Positions 47,648 through 58,377 of a DNA stretch of 64,000 bases are shown here, piece after piece; within the stretch, counting starts at the first letter, position 1; every line of letters begins with the position of its first letter. Origin of the DNA: Malania oleifera (taxonomy: Eukaryota > Streptophyta > Magnoliopsida > Santalales > Ximeniaceae); NCBI RefSeq assembly GCF_029873635.1, contig NC_080417.1, positions 33,592,214-33,656,213 of the forward strand, in the 5' to 3' direction. A program made the translations under genes and the position numbers. Below the pieces are notes generated by a model. The model saw only the letters and a list, made by a program, of their open reading frames with translations, was not told the origin of the DNA and made no database searches.

Positions 47648-49450
47648 TTCTCCCCTATTTACAAAAATTTTGTCCTCAAAATTTGTTGAATATAACCCCA
47701 AGTAAAATCCATCATTAACCTAATAAGTTTTGAATTAATCTTTTAAATAAGTCCATTAGAACTGATAACTAACATAAATTGAAGGATTATACATCCTGTT
47801 CTAATGCACCTTACTTCAGCACTAACACTCAACAACTTCAATTTTCATCTCCAGTCTTCCAAAGATCTAATACCGATATAACCTCAAGGCCCCATTATGT
47901 TTTTTAGTGAATAGCACAAGTGCAACCTATGATGATGTACTAGATCGAACAAATTCCTTGTCGAGGAAATTTTCTAGTTGCACTTAAGTTTCTTTAGACC
48001 AGTTAATGTCATTCTATATAAAGCAGTCGACATAGGCTCCGTCCCTAGCACCAAACCAATATTAAATTCAATCTCCTCTTGGAGGTAGCCCCGATAAATC
48101 ATTTGGAAAAAATATCTAAAAATTCATCACTTATGGGTAAAGAAGTTGGGATTCGTTAACTCATATATTTCTTTCATTGCAGTTACAACCCCATACATGT
48201 GCCCAAATTCTGTCCTTTCACAAGCACTCAAGATGTCAAATATGAGAGCTTATTAGTTAGAAAGAAAACCCTCACTCCATTTGGATTTCTGAATACTATT
48301 TTCTTTTAAAAACAAAGAACTAGGTGTATGATCAATAGATGGTTACTAATGGTTAACCTCATCTTTAAATGGAGAACTTGCAATAATGACTCATACTCAT
48401 CAAGGACCATACCTGCTGGGATATCTTAGCCCAGGATGTGTAATCATTTCCCCGCTAACTCAATTGTATAAAAGGTACTGCAATACTCTCATCATAACTT
48501 TGTAATTCGTTTGAGTAAAAATTATATGAGCTTCCAAGTATCATTTTCCTACCAAATTTGGTTCCTAGATTTTTTTATTTTTTATTTCTTGCTTCAAATA
48601 ATTTTAAGATTCCACTTCCAACCTATGTTGGCAAACGTGGAATATCAAAATATAGTCGGAAAATATCCTCAATGAAATACATGGACTGCAATTATGGTAA
48701 GTCTAAGTCCTGGTATACTGACTCAAGCCAACCCTGAGCTTGCTCCAATGGCTAGACAAATATGCAATAAACACGTCTCAGGTTTTGGTACAGAATATAA
48801 TACTAATGAAGTTGTTTAGTCAGCTATGATCAGTGATCGGACATTGTCTGGTAGCATAAATCTTGTTTGAAATGGACCAGGAAGGAAAGGGTGACATTTA
48901 TTTGTACTAGAGAGTTGCTAATGGTAGAAGGATTAGATTCTGAATATGGCTTCAAAAGCCATAAACAACTGAAGATAACTACAGAAGATTTCACATGAAG
49001 CTGTATACAAGTTAAATCCCAACCGAGCAATGCCTAAGCGGTTAAATTGGTGTCTCATTGCCAAGTAGGATTCACACGGATAGAGTGAAAAAATAAAACT
49101 CCAGGTCCTAGCATACATGGCTTTCCTTCTGGATAGCAAATTATTAAAGATCCGAGTATCATTATGATTTTTCTTCTAGGTAAGTTGATAATAATGATTT
49201 TGTTAGGTGTTATTTGATTTACGAGATCCTTTGGAAGACTTGGCAATGTGATGCCCATGACATCTTGTTCCCATGGTTGGTTTCAAGTTATGGTGTTGAC
49301 CCCACTTCCCAGGGAATAAAGAATTTTCACAGAACATAGGAATCCATTTGTTGACCACTTAGTATCTTACATTCTTATGGGCATCTTAATTTTAGGATTA
49401 CACTGTCCCCACTATTTTGGTCGACTTATGAAAATATGAATATATGTAAC
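47648..49450 (-). pseudogene. Degenerate gypsy internal region with an RT N-terminal remnant
   Basis: Next to the LTR the minus strand shows GGACAAAATTTTTG and the purine run AGGGGAGAA. Around 47880-48150, three frames in turn give SDEFLDIF, DLSGLPPRGD and EIEFNIGLVLGTEPMSTALYRM...LKKLK, the region leading into gypsy reverse transcriptase, with at least two frameshifts. The rest (48200-49430), including small open frames at 48830-49258, has no domain I can name. Most of pol (RT core, RNase H, integrase) is missing between here and the better-preserved 49557-51065 segment. Confidence 0.6.
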
Positions 49451-49454
49451 TGAT

Positions 49455-50243
49455 GCACACTCTCATCGACCCATCTTTCTTTTCCCCAAACAATACCAGC
49501 GCTCCCCAGGGTGACACGTCGGGCCGAATAAACCCCTTATCTAATAGTTCTTGCAACTATTCCTTTAACTCTTTTAACTCTACCGATGCCATTCTATATG
49601 GCACCTTCAAAATTGGCGATGTCCCCGTAACTAAATCAATGACAAATTCTACCTCACAATGAGGAGGTAGTCCCGAAAAATCCTCAGGGAATACACCAGG
49701 AAAATCCCTCACTACCGGAATATCCTCAATTTCCCCTTCCGATACTTCCTTTACATAAGTCAAATATCCATGGCATCCCTCTAACAAGAACATCCTCACC
49801 AAAATGTCGGATAACAACTGTGGTGGGGTGCGCACACATGACCCCACAAATCTATACCCCTATCCTCTTGGAAGTCTGAACACTACCTCTTTCTAATAAT
49901 AGTCTATACTGGCGTAATTAGCTGTCACCCAGTCCATACCCAATATTATATTGAATCCTTACATGTCTAACACTACAAGATTGACTGGCAATATTCTTTC
50001 CTGGATGCCCACTAGATAGTTTTTAAGTACCTTTCCACATCTCACTACTGATCCAGTTGGCGTGGTTACTAACAAATCAGTATCTAACAACTGTGTCTCA
50101 ACTCCAGTCATCTTAACATATCCCAATGACACGAACAAATGGGTGGCACCTGAGTCAAATAAAACAATAGTTTTATATGATAAAGCAATAATCATACCCG
50201 TCACAACGTCGCCTGTAGCCTCAGCATCTCTCAACGTCAACAC
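49455..50243 (-). pseudogene. Gypsy element C protease and RT start, broken
   Basis: The minus strand reads LTLRDAEATGDVVTGMI, then VLFDSGATHLFVS (intact protease active-site motif DSG), TDLLVTTPTG and ILPVNLVVLDM. Then follow [51 protein letters not shown] and, in a shifted frame, DKGFIRP...WGALVLF. It ends near 49455, before the RT catalytic core. The same order is seen in element A (21460-25680). The frame is interrupted between 49959 and 49847 and after KELKE. Confidence 0.85.
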
Positions 50244-51065
50244 ATAGACCCTCGCCGGAGTTGTGTTCCTCTACTAGCCGCCACCCCTGGGTGCTTGGAT
50301 AATCCCACCAAATGGTTTGGGAGCAAGAGCAGTACTATACTGCATTTTACAATTCCGTGCTATATGACCTGGTCCACCACATCAGTAGCAGACATTCCTC
50401 CTTACTCGGCATTCTCCTCAATGTCTCCGGCAACACCTCGGGCAAGGAGGGCGCGATGGATTACCCTGTTTAGCCCGATCTCCCATTCCCTATCTTTGAC
50501 CTCCATTGCCCCCATACCTTCTCCAAGGCCCCTAATTGGTATCTGCCTGAAATCCAGGAGGCAAAGACCTCTTCCTTTTATTCAAGTTCATAAACTCCTC
50601 CGCCTGGGCATCTCTGGTGGGAGAGTATGTGTATCGATCATAGAAAATTTCTTTAAAATAGTTCCATGTCAGGGTTGTTGAATCTAGCCTCTGTTCTTCG
50701 AGTAACTTCACCAACATCCACCAATGCTTGGCCACCCCAATCATTTTAAAAATAGCATGCAAAACCTTCTGCTCATCTGCACAGCGGAAACTTGCCAATA
50801 TATACTCCATCTTTTGGATCCATTCCTTCGCAACGATTGCATCGACTACTCCTGTAAAAGTCGAACGATTCCTACAAGTAAATTGCTCGATAGAGTAGCC
50901 CGGGTCAGCTAGTGGGCAATTTTGTCCCCTAAAGTTCCGCACAATACCTGCCATAACCTATTGGCCTGCACTACGCAGCATCTGTTCAGAGTCACTGCCA
51001 CTCACATTGAAAGCCCCTACATTGCCACTACTTTTAGCATTCATGTTGCTATTCCCCGGGTCCAT
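50244..51065 (-). pseudogene. Gypsy element C gag, one or few stops
   Basis: Start MDPGNSNMNAKSS at 51065. A stop follows LRSAGQ (about 50957), after which the frame stays open from 50954 to 50532: IVRNFRGQNCPLADPGYSIEQFTC, GVVDAIVAKEWIQKMEYILASFRCADEQKVLHAIFKM, GVAKHWWM, STTLTWNYFKEIFYDRYTYSPTRDAQAEEFMNL. Downstream, zinc-knuckle pieces are recognisable (CPRCC, then CGGPGHIARNC near 50360) with stops between. Its sequence is very close to the gag fragment at 44465-44944, so both derive from one family. Confidence 0.85.
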
Positions 51066-51432
51066 TCTGAAAAGAAAATAAACATAGTCTAAGGACTCTG
51101 TCTGCATAACATAACTATCATATTTATCTATTTGAAATCTCATATCCTCAATTAACCTAACGTCCTTATTCTCAATTTAAGATTCAGTCCAGCAATTGAG
51201 AAACACAACCCGACAATAGTTTACTATGATTTTCCTGAAATCGTCACCTAGGAAAAACATAGAAACCACTATGAAAATTCTACTTCTGGATCACTAAAAA
51301 AAACCCTAAATACTCATCTTAATTTCCCCAGCATTGACTTACTAAATTCCTAACCTATCCCTACACTCTGGTATTATATCCGCTACACACTAAAGTCTAC
51401 AGAACCTAACAACTTATGCTCTGATACCAAAA
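51066..51432 (-). mobile_element. Gypsy element C primer-binding site and leader
   Basis: TTTTGGTATCAGAGC on the minus strand, directly after the LTR end, is the exact initiator methionine tRNA complement. The leader is almost the same as at 44945-45312. Confidence 0.85.
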
Positions 51433-52006
51433 TGTAATGCCCTGATTTCCGAACCTTTTTTTTTTCTTTTTACATAAAATATTATTAGTCTGATAATACT
51501 CTGATACCATAGTATATAGTCAAAACTAAAGTCAACCTGGGCCCATAGATACCGAGGATTTACCTGTTTATACATACATATCACCTAAGCAGCGGAACCA
51601 AAATACACTTTACATATATACAATAACCATAGTTTCATTATTTCTACATATAAACGTATAAACCCCAAAATCCATCATGTCCCCGACTCATCCACTTACC
51701 CTGTTACTGGGTAAAACCAACGAACTCCTCAGTCACAGAGCTCGCTCCACTTGTCTGACGGGATTTCCTAAAATATTTGTAATGCTAGAGTGAGACACCT
51801 CTTAGTAAGGGAAATAAACTAATACCAGTGTGTGACAACATGAGTTTGTCATATTATACACATATACTGCAAATAATATAATTGTAGTATAACTTATGTT
51901 GTAGTTGATAATACATGAAAAATCTGTGTTTATAAACATAATCATAATGAATTTACATAACATTGAAATCATCTACTAAATCTGTATATTACTGAAATTA
52001 TACTTT
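51433..52006 (-). mobile_element. 5' LTR of gypsy element C, truncated
   Basis: Minus strand end GGGCATTACA at 51433. The sequence matches LTR B from 45313 to about 45880, then stops at about 52006, where plus-strand integrase coding begins. About three quarters of the LTR is missing. Confidence 0.83.
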
Positions 52007-52992
52007 GTACTAATCATGGACAAGTTGACTAAATCTACTCACTTTGTACCTATAAAGTTTAGCTACTCCTTAAGTAGGCTAGCAGATCTATACGTGCATG
52101 AGATATTCAGAATGCATGGGGTACCAGTGTCCATTGTTTCATATCAATACCCGAGGTTCACTTCTTGATTCTAGAAGAGCTTACAGGAAGCATTGGGGAC
52201 GAAAATTACTTTCAGTACAGCGTTCCACCCCCAAATTGATGGACAATCAAAGAGGACGATACAGATCTTGGAGGATATGTTACGGGCTTGTGTATTAGAT
52301 TTCAGAGGTAGTTGGATGCAAGTTCTACCATTGGTGGAGTTTGCCTATAACAACAGCTTCCAAGCTGGTATTGGTATGGCACCGTTCAAAGAATTGTATG
52401 GTCAAAGATGTAGGTCTCCTCTGTATTGGGATGAGGTTGGTGAAGGACAAATATTGGGTCCCGAACTCGTGCAGCAGGCTTCTAAGAAGGTCAGATTGAT
52501 CAGGGATAGGATTAGATCAGCTCAGAGTCGGCATAAGAGTTACGCGGATGTTCGCCGTCGTGAGTTGGAATTTGAGGTTGGTGATAAGATATTCCTAAGA
52601 ATTGCTCTGATGAAAGGGGTGATGAGATTCGAGAAGAAGGGCAAGCTAAGCCCGAGGTATATCAGACCATTCAAGGTACTGGAACGAGTGGGTCCGGTGG
52701 ACTACAAGATTGCACTACCCCCAGTGCTCTCAAGGATCCATGCATATTTCATATATCCATGTTGAGAAGGTACGTGCCAGATCCGTTACATGTGATTAGT
52801 TATGAATCCTTAGAGATTGGGGATGCTTTGGCATATAAGGAGATGCCCGTTCAGATTTTGGACTAGAAAGTTCAGAAACTGCGTACCAAGGAGATACCAT
52901 TAGTGAAAGTACTATGGATGAATCACGCGGTTGAGGAAGCTTCTTGGGAGTTAGAGACGGAAATACGCCGAAAATATTCACAGTTGTTCTGA
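52007..52992 (+). pseudogene. Gypsy element D integrase, 3' part, broken
   Basis: The plus strand starts inside the integrase core: VLIMDKLTKSTHFVP, ADLYVHEIFRMHGVPVSIV (degraded after this), then an open run from 52193: ITFSTAFHPQIDGQSKRTIQILEDMLRACVLDF, LPLVEFAYNNSFQAGIGMAPFKELYGQRCRSPLYWDEVGE. The C-terminal part follows: VRLIRDRIRSAQ, KSYADVRRRELEF, LRIALMKGVMRFEKKGKLSPRYIRPFKVLERVG. A frame change follows LSRIHAYF, and the chromodomain-type end (NHAVEEASWELETEIRRKYSQLF, stop) is readable at 52919-52992. It closely resembles element A (27240-28261) and belongs to the Tekay/Del-type chromoviruses. Confidence 0.88.
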
Positions 52993-53276
52993 GTAGTAGC
53001 TTTGGTAGCAGGATTGGTATGGATATGTCTGTAATATTCTGTTATTGTAGTAATGGTGTGGTTAGTCTCTGGGAGAGTTTTGTAATATTGTGATCTCCTG
53101 AGAGGGTATGTATATAACCACGGTATTCCTCAGCCATAAGTGAGGGTATGTATGTAATTGGGAGGGGGCTACTATCCGACTCTTTCAAGAGTCGGGTATG
53201 TGTTTGGGTATGTTGTTGAGTTGGTAAATGAGAGATTACAAATTTCAAGGATGAAATTTTTATAAGAAGGGGAAGT
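52993..53276 (+). mobile_element. Gypsy element D 3' untranslated region and polypurine tract
   Basis: Non-coding; contains CATAAGTGAGGGTA as in element A (28476) and ends AGGATGAAATTTTTATAAGA then AGGGGAAG before the LTR. Confidence 0.8.
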
Positions 53277-53612
53277 TGTAAGAATCTGACCCGAGATAGG
53301 TGTATTAAATAAATAAGAAAAGAGAAGGAAAATTAAAAAGGTAAAAATCAGTAAGGCTCGTCGATGAGGCTTCTTTTCTCATCAAAGAAGTCTCTTGTAC
53401 AGTTCAGCGACGAGATTTAGTAGCTCAACGACAAGGAGATACCGAGGGATTTTGGGAAATCTTGAAATCTCAGGCTCGTCGACGAGTCCATCTTGGCGTT
53501 GAAGAATTTCCTTATGTGGCTCATCGATGAGGACATCATCTCGTCGATGAGTCTGGCCGGGTCAAAGGTCTATAAGTTGAATTTTCCATTGCTTCATGGT
53601 TAAGAAATCAAA

Positions 53613-53671
<59 letters not shown>

Positions 53672-55135
53672 GGATTTCAGACCATCTGTTGCCGGAATCA
53701 ACGATCTGACGTTGCTATGTGGATCAGAAGGAGAATCTCTTCGAGGATAGCGGATCGAATCTTCATTTTGAGAATTTTTGGGTTTTGATCAAAAATCGAG
53801 GTAAGAGTTCAATTTCATTTTCATTTCGATAAATCTATAGAGAATAGTATTGTAAGGAAGTATTGTTCTTCGTTGTTTAGGTTTTGGTAACTTGGTTCGT
53901 AGTTTTGGAGTTGTAGAGTTCGTGTTTTAGTTTTTGGGTTAAGATAAGGGGATTCTGATTATATTAGTTATTTTAAAATCAGAATTGGTAAACATGTAGT
54001 CTACGATTGTATGTATGATTTGGCTACTTATTTGGAGAAATTTATCGGGTGGAAATACGGGATTTTTGGGTTACTATTTTGGGAAAATTTGGGGGTTTCG
54101 GGTATCATCTTTATTTTTGTTGGAAAATCGTATGTTGTATAAAACTACGATATTGAGATGAGCGTACCTATATTTGTATTAAACTGTATTCTCGAAATGA
54201 AAACGATATGATTTGTTGTATACCAAATAAGTGTGGAATGAACTGTTGTATGTAAAATGTTCTAATTTTGTAAAACAGTTGTGACGGCTAATTACTGTAA
54301 GCTGAGAGGTATAGGAACATAAGTTCCAAAATTGTTCCAGGTTTTGTGAAATTTGCCACGTCTCGACTAATTATCGTGGGCAAACGCCATGTCTCGACTA
54401 AATACCGTGGGCGAGAGTGTCCGACTCTATATTCGAGGGTGTGAAATATTACCTGTTTGTTCCGGTATATCATCGATGGGTGTGAGTAGACACCATATTA
54501 GCAACGATATCGCTGTGGGGCTTTAGTTATTGCAGGGTATCGGGTGCTCCGTGTAATGCAGCTAGTTTCGGTTGAAGAGTGTGACTACACTGATCGTATG
54601 CTTTGTATCATATGTACTGGAACTGGATTGTGAAAATACTGGAATTGTATTATGTTATGCTTTATGTCGAAATAACATTTGTATGCCACACACTGATATA
54701 ACATATTTTCTTCCTTATTGAGAGGTGTCTCACCCCGACTATACAAATTTTTTTTCAGATCCTTCGACTAGTTATCACTAGCATCTTAGCGTAACGGGAA
54801 CGTGGTTGTCTGTTAGCTGCGTATAGTACTTGTGTGAGTACGGATTTTGTAACCGGGTTGTCATTGTTGGGTTTTGTAGACACCTAGGGTATGAACTGTA
54901 TTTTTGGAGCATGGACTCTAGTTATGTGTAGACTCTGGTATGGTACGTTGTATGTATTAGAAAGAACATTTCCGCTGCGTATGTGATGTGTATGTAAATT
55001 TGTATAGGGTATATGTGTACCCCACGAGGTCGGACCCTCATTCGGTGTAGTATCATGTATGTTTGAAATGATACAGAGACTGGTTAGGTTACTAAATCAC
55101 ACCCTGGGATCCATCTGCGGGTTCGTGGCGTGATA
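53277..55135 (+). mobile_element. 3' LTR of gypsy element D
   Basis: Starts TGTAAGAATCTGACCC; the end is placed near GGCGTGATA at 55135 by analogy with related LTRs ending GGCGTNACA. Length about 1.86 kb. It carries a cluster of GGCTCGTCGATGAG-like motifs (53355-53560), a long CT microsatellite (about 53616-53670), a tandem pair with the core CTCGACTAAATACCGTGGGC (54355-54415) and the block GAGAGGTGTCTCACCCC near 54719. It is a different LTR family from A, B, C and E although its integrase is related. Confidence 0.78.
53616..53670 (+). repeat. (CT)n microsatellite in the gypsy D LTR
   Basis: About 55 bp of uninterrupted CT, located downstream of the TCGACGA motif cluster. Confidence 0.95.
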
Positions 55136-55389
55136 GCAGCTATCACAACACTACGACGATGTCAAGCACTACAATCGGGTTGGATGCACGCAACTTTTGA
55201 CTTTTCCTGTATTCTTTGTTATCTGAACATAATTTTTTTATTTTTTTATTTTAATTTGTATTTGTATGTATTTGAATTTTGAATAATTTATGAATGTTTT
55301 AGTAATTGTGGTTTAATTTTTTGTGTGCTAAAATATAATTATAGGTTTTTACAAGAATTTTTTAAAATTTTTTTTAATTATTTCAAAGT

Positions 55390-55981
55390 ATTAATGACAG
55401 TTTAAAAAATCGTTACTAATAATAGCAAGATGTAGTATTAGTGACGGTTTTTAATAGCAAGATGTAGTATTAGTGACGGTTTTCAAACCGTCACTAAAAG
55501 ACTAACACTGTCACTATAAAATCAATATTTTCTCGGCTCAAATTTGTCTCTAAAGGCCAAATATTAGTAATGGTTTAATAACCATTACTAATAGGATATT
55601 ATTAGTGACGGTTTTAATAATCATCACTAAAAGCGTAACATTAGTGACGATTTATTGACCGTCACTAATAGCATCATATTAGTGATGGTTATTAAACTGT
55701 CGCTAATACTTGGGCTTTAATAACGATTTTGAGCCTCTCACATGTAGATTTTATAGTGACGGTCTTAGGCTTTTAGTGATGGTTTTCTTTCGTCACTAAT
55801 ACTTCACTACTAGTGGCAGCTTGTATAACTCATCACTAATAAGTATTTGTTACCGTAGATATGGTGACTAATATCAAATTGTCACTAATACTGATCGAAC
55901 CATCACTAATACTATTAGTGATGGTTTTGTGATTATTAGTGATGGTTTAAAACTATCACTTATGACCTTATTTTTTGTGGT
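55390..55981. mobile_element. CACTA-like terminal region made of TTAGTGACGG repeats
   Basis: Motifs TTAGTGACGGTTT and its complement AAACCGTCACTAA occur about fifteen times in both orientations, often as adjacent inverted pairs. A unit of about 29-32 bp (AGCAAGATGTAGTATTAGTG and on) is duplicated in tandem at 55420-55490. The right edge reads, on the minus strand, CACCACAAAAAATAAGG, one change from the CACTACAA terminal motif of plant CACTA (En/Spm) transposons. Dense subterminal repeats in both orientations are typical of that superfamily. No transposase and no clear left terminus are present, so this is a fragment or a small derivative. Confidence 0.68.
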
Positions 55982-56189
55982 GAATAATGATAATTGATAG
56001 CATGTAATCTCTATGAGAAAACTCTTACTTAAGTATAATCTCAATGTGAAACTAACCCTTTGTCTTCCTTTGATTGGCTTATTCACTAATTGTGGACTCC
56101 AATGTAACTTTTGACAACTCTAAAAAATTGTATAGAAGCACTTGTAAGTTATAATAACTAATCATTCAACAAACAAATGAAAATTTTTG

Positions 56190-56219
<30 letters not shown>
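55982..56219. other. Short spacer between CACTA-like and hAT remnants
   Basis: A/T-rich, with part of an AT microsatellite at the right end (56192-56231). The 17-base word GTGAAACTAACCCTTTG at 56046-56062 recurs at 57688-57704, inside the hAT transposase sequence. Confidence 0.5.
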
Positions 56220-56233
<14 letters not shown>

Positions 56234-58202
56234 GTAACCTTTTTTCAGATTTTCAAGGTCATCTAAGTCTTCTTCAACCCTAATTGGACTAGATGAACCC
56301 CAGATCCAATCTTGCGTACATATAATAGCTTGCACAATTTTAGGAGTCAAAGAACTCAAACGCATCAATAAGATGTACCCTGGTGCTAAAAGCAAATTCT
56401 GAAGCAACTGTGGAGACGGGTACTACTAAGATGTCATGAGCCATATGTGAAAGGATGACCCTTTGACTATTTAACTTCCACCACTCCAAAATATCAAAGC
56501 CCTCCACGTATTTTTCACAATCCTCACCCAAATACCTATCCAAGTCTGATTTGTTATCTTCACCTCCAATTTGAGTCTTGAATTTTGGATACAAAACTTT
56601 TAACTTTTGTTGTGCTTTCCCTTGACCAGTGAAGCTTGAAGTTTCACTTCTGCTTGATTCTTCATTTTTAGATTGTGAAAATTTCTTATACTCAGCAAAC
56701 AATTCAAATGTGGTATCCTTAACCTTTTTCCCCATCAATAAAACTTTGTCGCCTTCATACATCGTAGAAAGAGCATATTGCACAAATTCCAATTACGTTG
56801 AGGGTCAAGAACGAATGCAACAAAAATCAACTTATTCATTTTCTCAATGTTTCCCTAATAATTTTTTGTATTTTTCCTTCATTTTCATACTCGTTAAACT
56901 CAATTCCAAGTCATCACTACTTTCCCACTCTTTCATAAGACAATCAATCCCACTAATTTCATAAAAAACAAAAAACAAAAAAGTATTACTTGTACCATAC
57001 AAAGAACCTTAAAGTCGTAAAGTGAGGCCGTAGAAGTGTTCCAAAAACATCATAAATTTTCTAACTTTTTCCCAATCAAATATACTTGGTGTGCCATCCC
57101 TAGCTTAAATCTCGGTTAAAAAAAAAAGGATCTTCATCCCTAAACCTATCAAAATTTATTTCACATCTTTGAAATATATCTAGCATCATATAAGTAGAAT
57201 TCCATCGAGTGCTAACATTTAAGCATAATATCTTTTTGCATTCTACTTTTTCTATTTTTATACAATGCTTGAAACTTTTCAACCTAATTGGTGAATGTCT
57301 AAGATATCTAACTGTGTCCCTTACATGAGCAACTGAATCCCCCATTTCTTTCAAACCATCTTGTACAACGAGGTTAATTATATGTGCAATGCATCTCATC
57401 TGAATGAATTTATCCCCTAGAATGTCCTTTCCCCAATTTAAAATTTTTCTTTTTATGTAGGCAACTGCATCGTCATTTGAAATTGCGTTATCTACTATTA
57501 GAGTAAACACATTGTCAATTCCCCACTCAAGTAAACACCTCTCAATTTCCATACCTATCTCCTCACCTCTAAGACTAAAAGTTGGACAAAATTTAAGGAT
57601 CCATTTGTTTAACGTTCAGTCCTCATTTAGGAAGTGTGCGGTCAAACACATATAATTTACCTTTTGTAAGGAAGTCCACATGTCAGTTGTGAAACTAACC
57701 CTTTGAGAGAAGGTTTTCAAAAACCTTTTTAACTTTAACATCTCTTCCATGTAAAAGTCATAAAAATCCATAGAAATTGTTTATCTTGATAGAATTTGAA
57801 AACGAAGGCATGCAACTTTCATAAGATGTTTGAATCCCATATTCTTTACAAATCGAAATGGCAATTCACCAACAATAATTATATAGGATAAAGCCTTTCG
57901 AATTGCTTTTTGGTCAAACTTCCAAATTTTAAGAGTTGCCTCATAATTTAGTTGTGCCTGTTTTGTTTCTTCAAAATATGGATTTTGAAGACATCTAATC
58001 ATATGGTATCTAAGTGTGTCTATACCATACTTTTTCGGATCAATACAGTAATCAATATGACAATAATGACATTTACCCTTAGTTTCACCAGACTCAGTCA
58101 CAAATTTAGTGAAGTGATCCCACACTTATGATCTTAGTCTCATTCTCTTCCTTGCTTTTTATTAGATTCAGTGGGATGATTAGTACCACACTCTGTTGCC
58201 AT
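56220..58202 (-). pseudogene. hAT-family transposase (BED zinc finger, hATC), frameshifted
   Basis: Minus strand, N to C. Start MATECGTNHPTESNKK at 58202, then a frame change. The BED zinc finger follows: VWDHFTKF, CHYCHID, HMIRC (58125-57990). The core follows with IRKALSYIIIVGELPFRFV, then after a broken stretch TLNKWILKFCP, ERCLLEWGIDNVFTLIVDNA (58050-57480), MRCIAHIINLVVQDGL, VSTRWNSTYMMLD. The hATC dimerisation domain holds DLDRYLGED, FDILEWWKLNSQR, ILSHMAHDILVVPVSTVASE-AFS (56560-56390), then in another frame LTPKIVQAIICTQDW. This is the RICESLEEPER/DAYSLEEPER-like plant hAT type. At least three frameshifts and stops (near 58135, 57560, 56340) indicate a dead transposase; a domesticated role is therefore unlikely for this copy. 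I found no terminal inverted repeats around it. Confidence 0.88.
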
Positions 58203-58235
58203 GCTTGTATTTGAAGGTTGAGGTTGGGAAGCCGC

Positions 58236-58377
58236 TTGTGTAACGCCCCTTACCCTCCAAGTGGGGCTCGAGGTGTTATGTGTTCCATTCACCTATCTCT
58301 GATACCATAAATATCATCTAAGCAGCGGAATATAATTAAACATTCTCAAATATAATTGAAAAGGAAGGTGTATTCCC
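58236..58377 (-). mobile_element. Gypsy LTR fragment (minus strand, terminal part)
   Basis: On the minus strand it ends GGGGCGTTACA at 58236 and contains the complement of AAGCAGCGGAA, as in the LTRs at 8650 and 45313. It is interrupted by a copia LTR and continues at 60813. Confidence 0.7.

Noticed and set aside
48830..49258. Three overlapping minus-strand frames between gypsy remnants
   Set aside because: They may be a decayed gypsy region, but no motif could be identified, so no function was assigned.
53616..53670. Repeated motif tracts considered as a CRISPR array (also 22130-22670)
   Set aside because: The first is a plain CT microsatellite; the second has degenerate, unevenly spaced short motifs in a plant LTR. 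No cas genes, and a eukaryotic setting.
56192..56231. Isoleucine-tyrosine repeat tail of the minus-strand frame at 56162-56407
   Set aside because: It is the translation of an AT microsatellite after the hAT C-terminal domain, not a protein feature.
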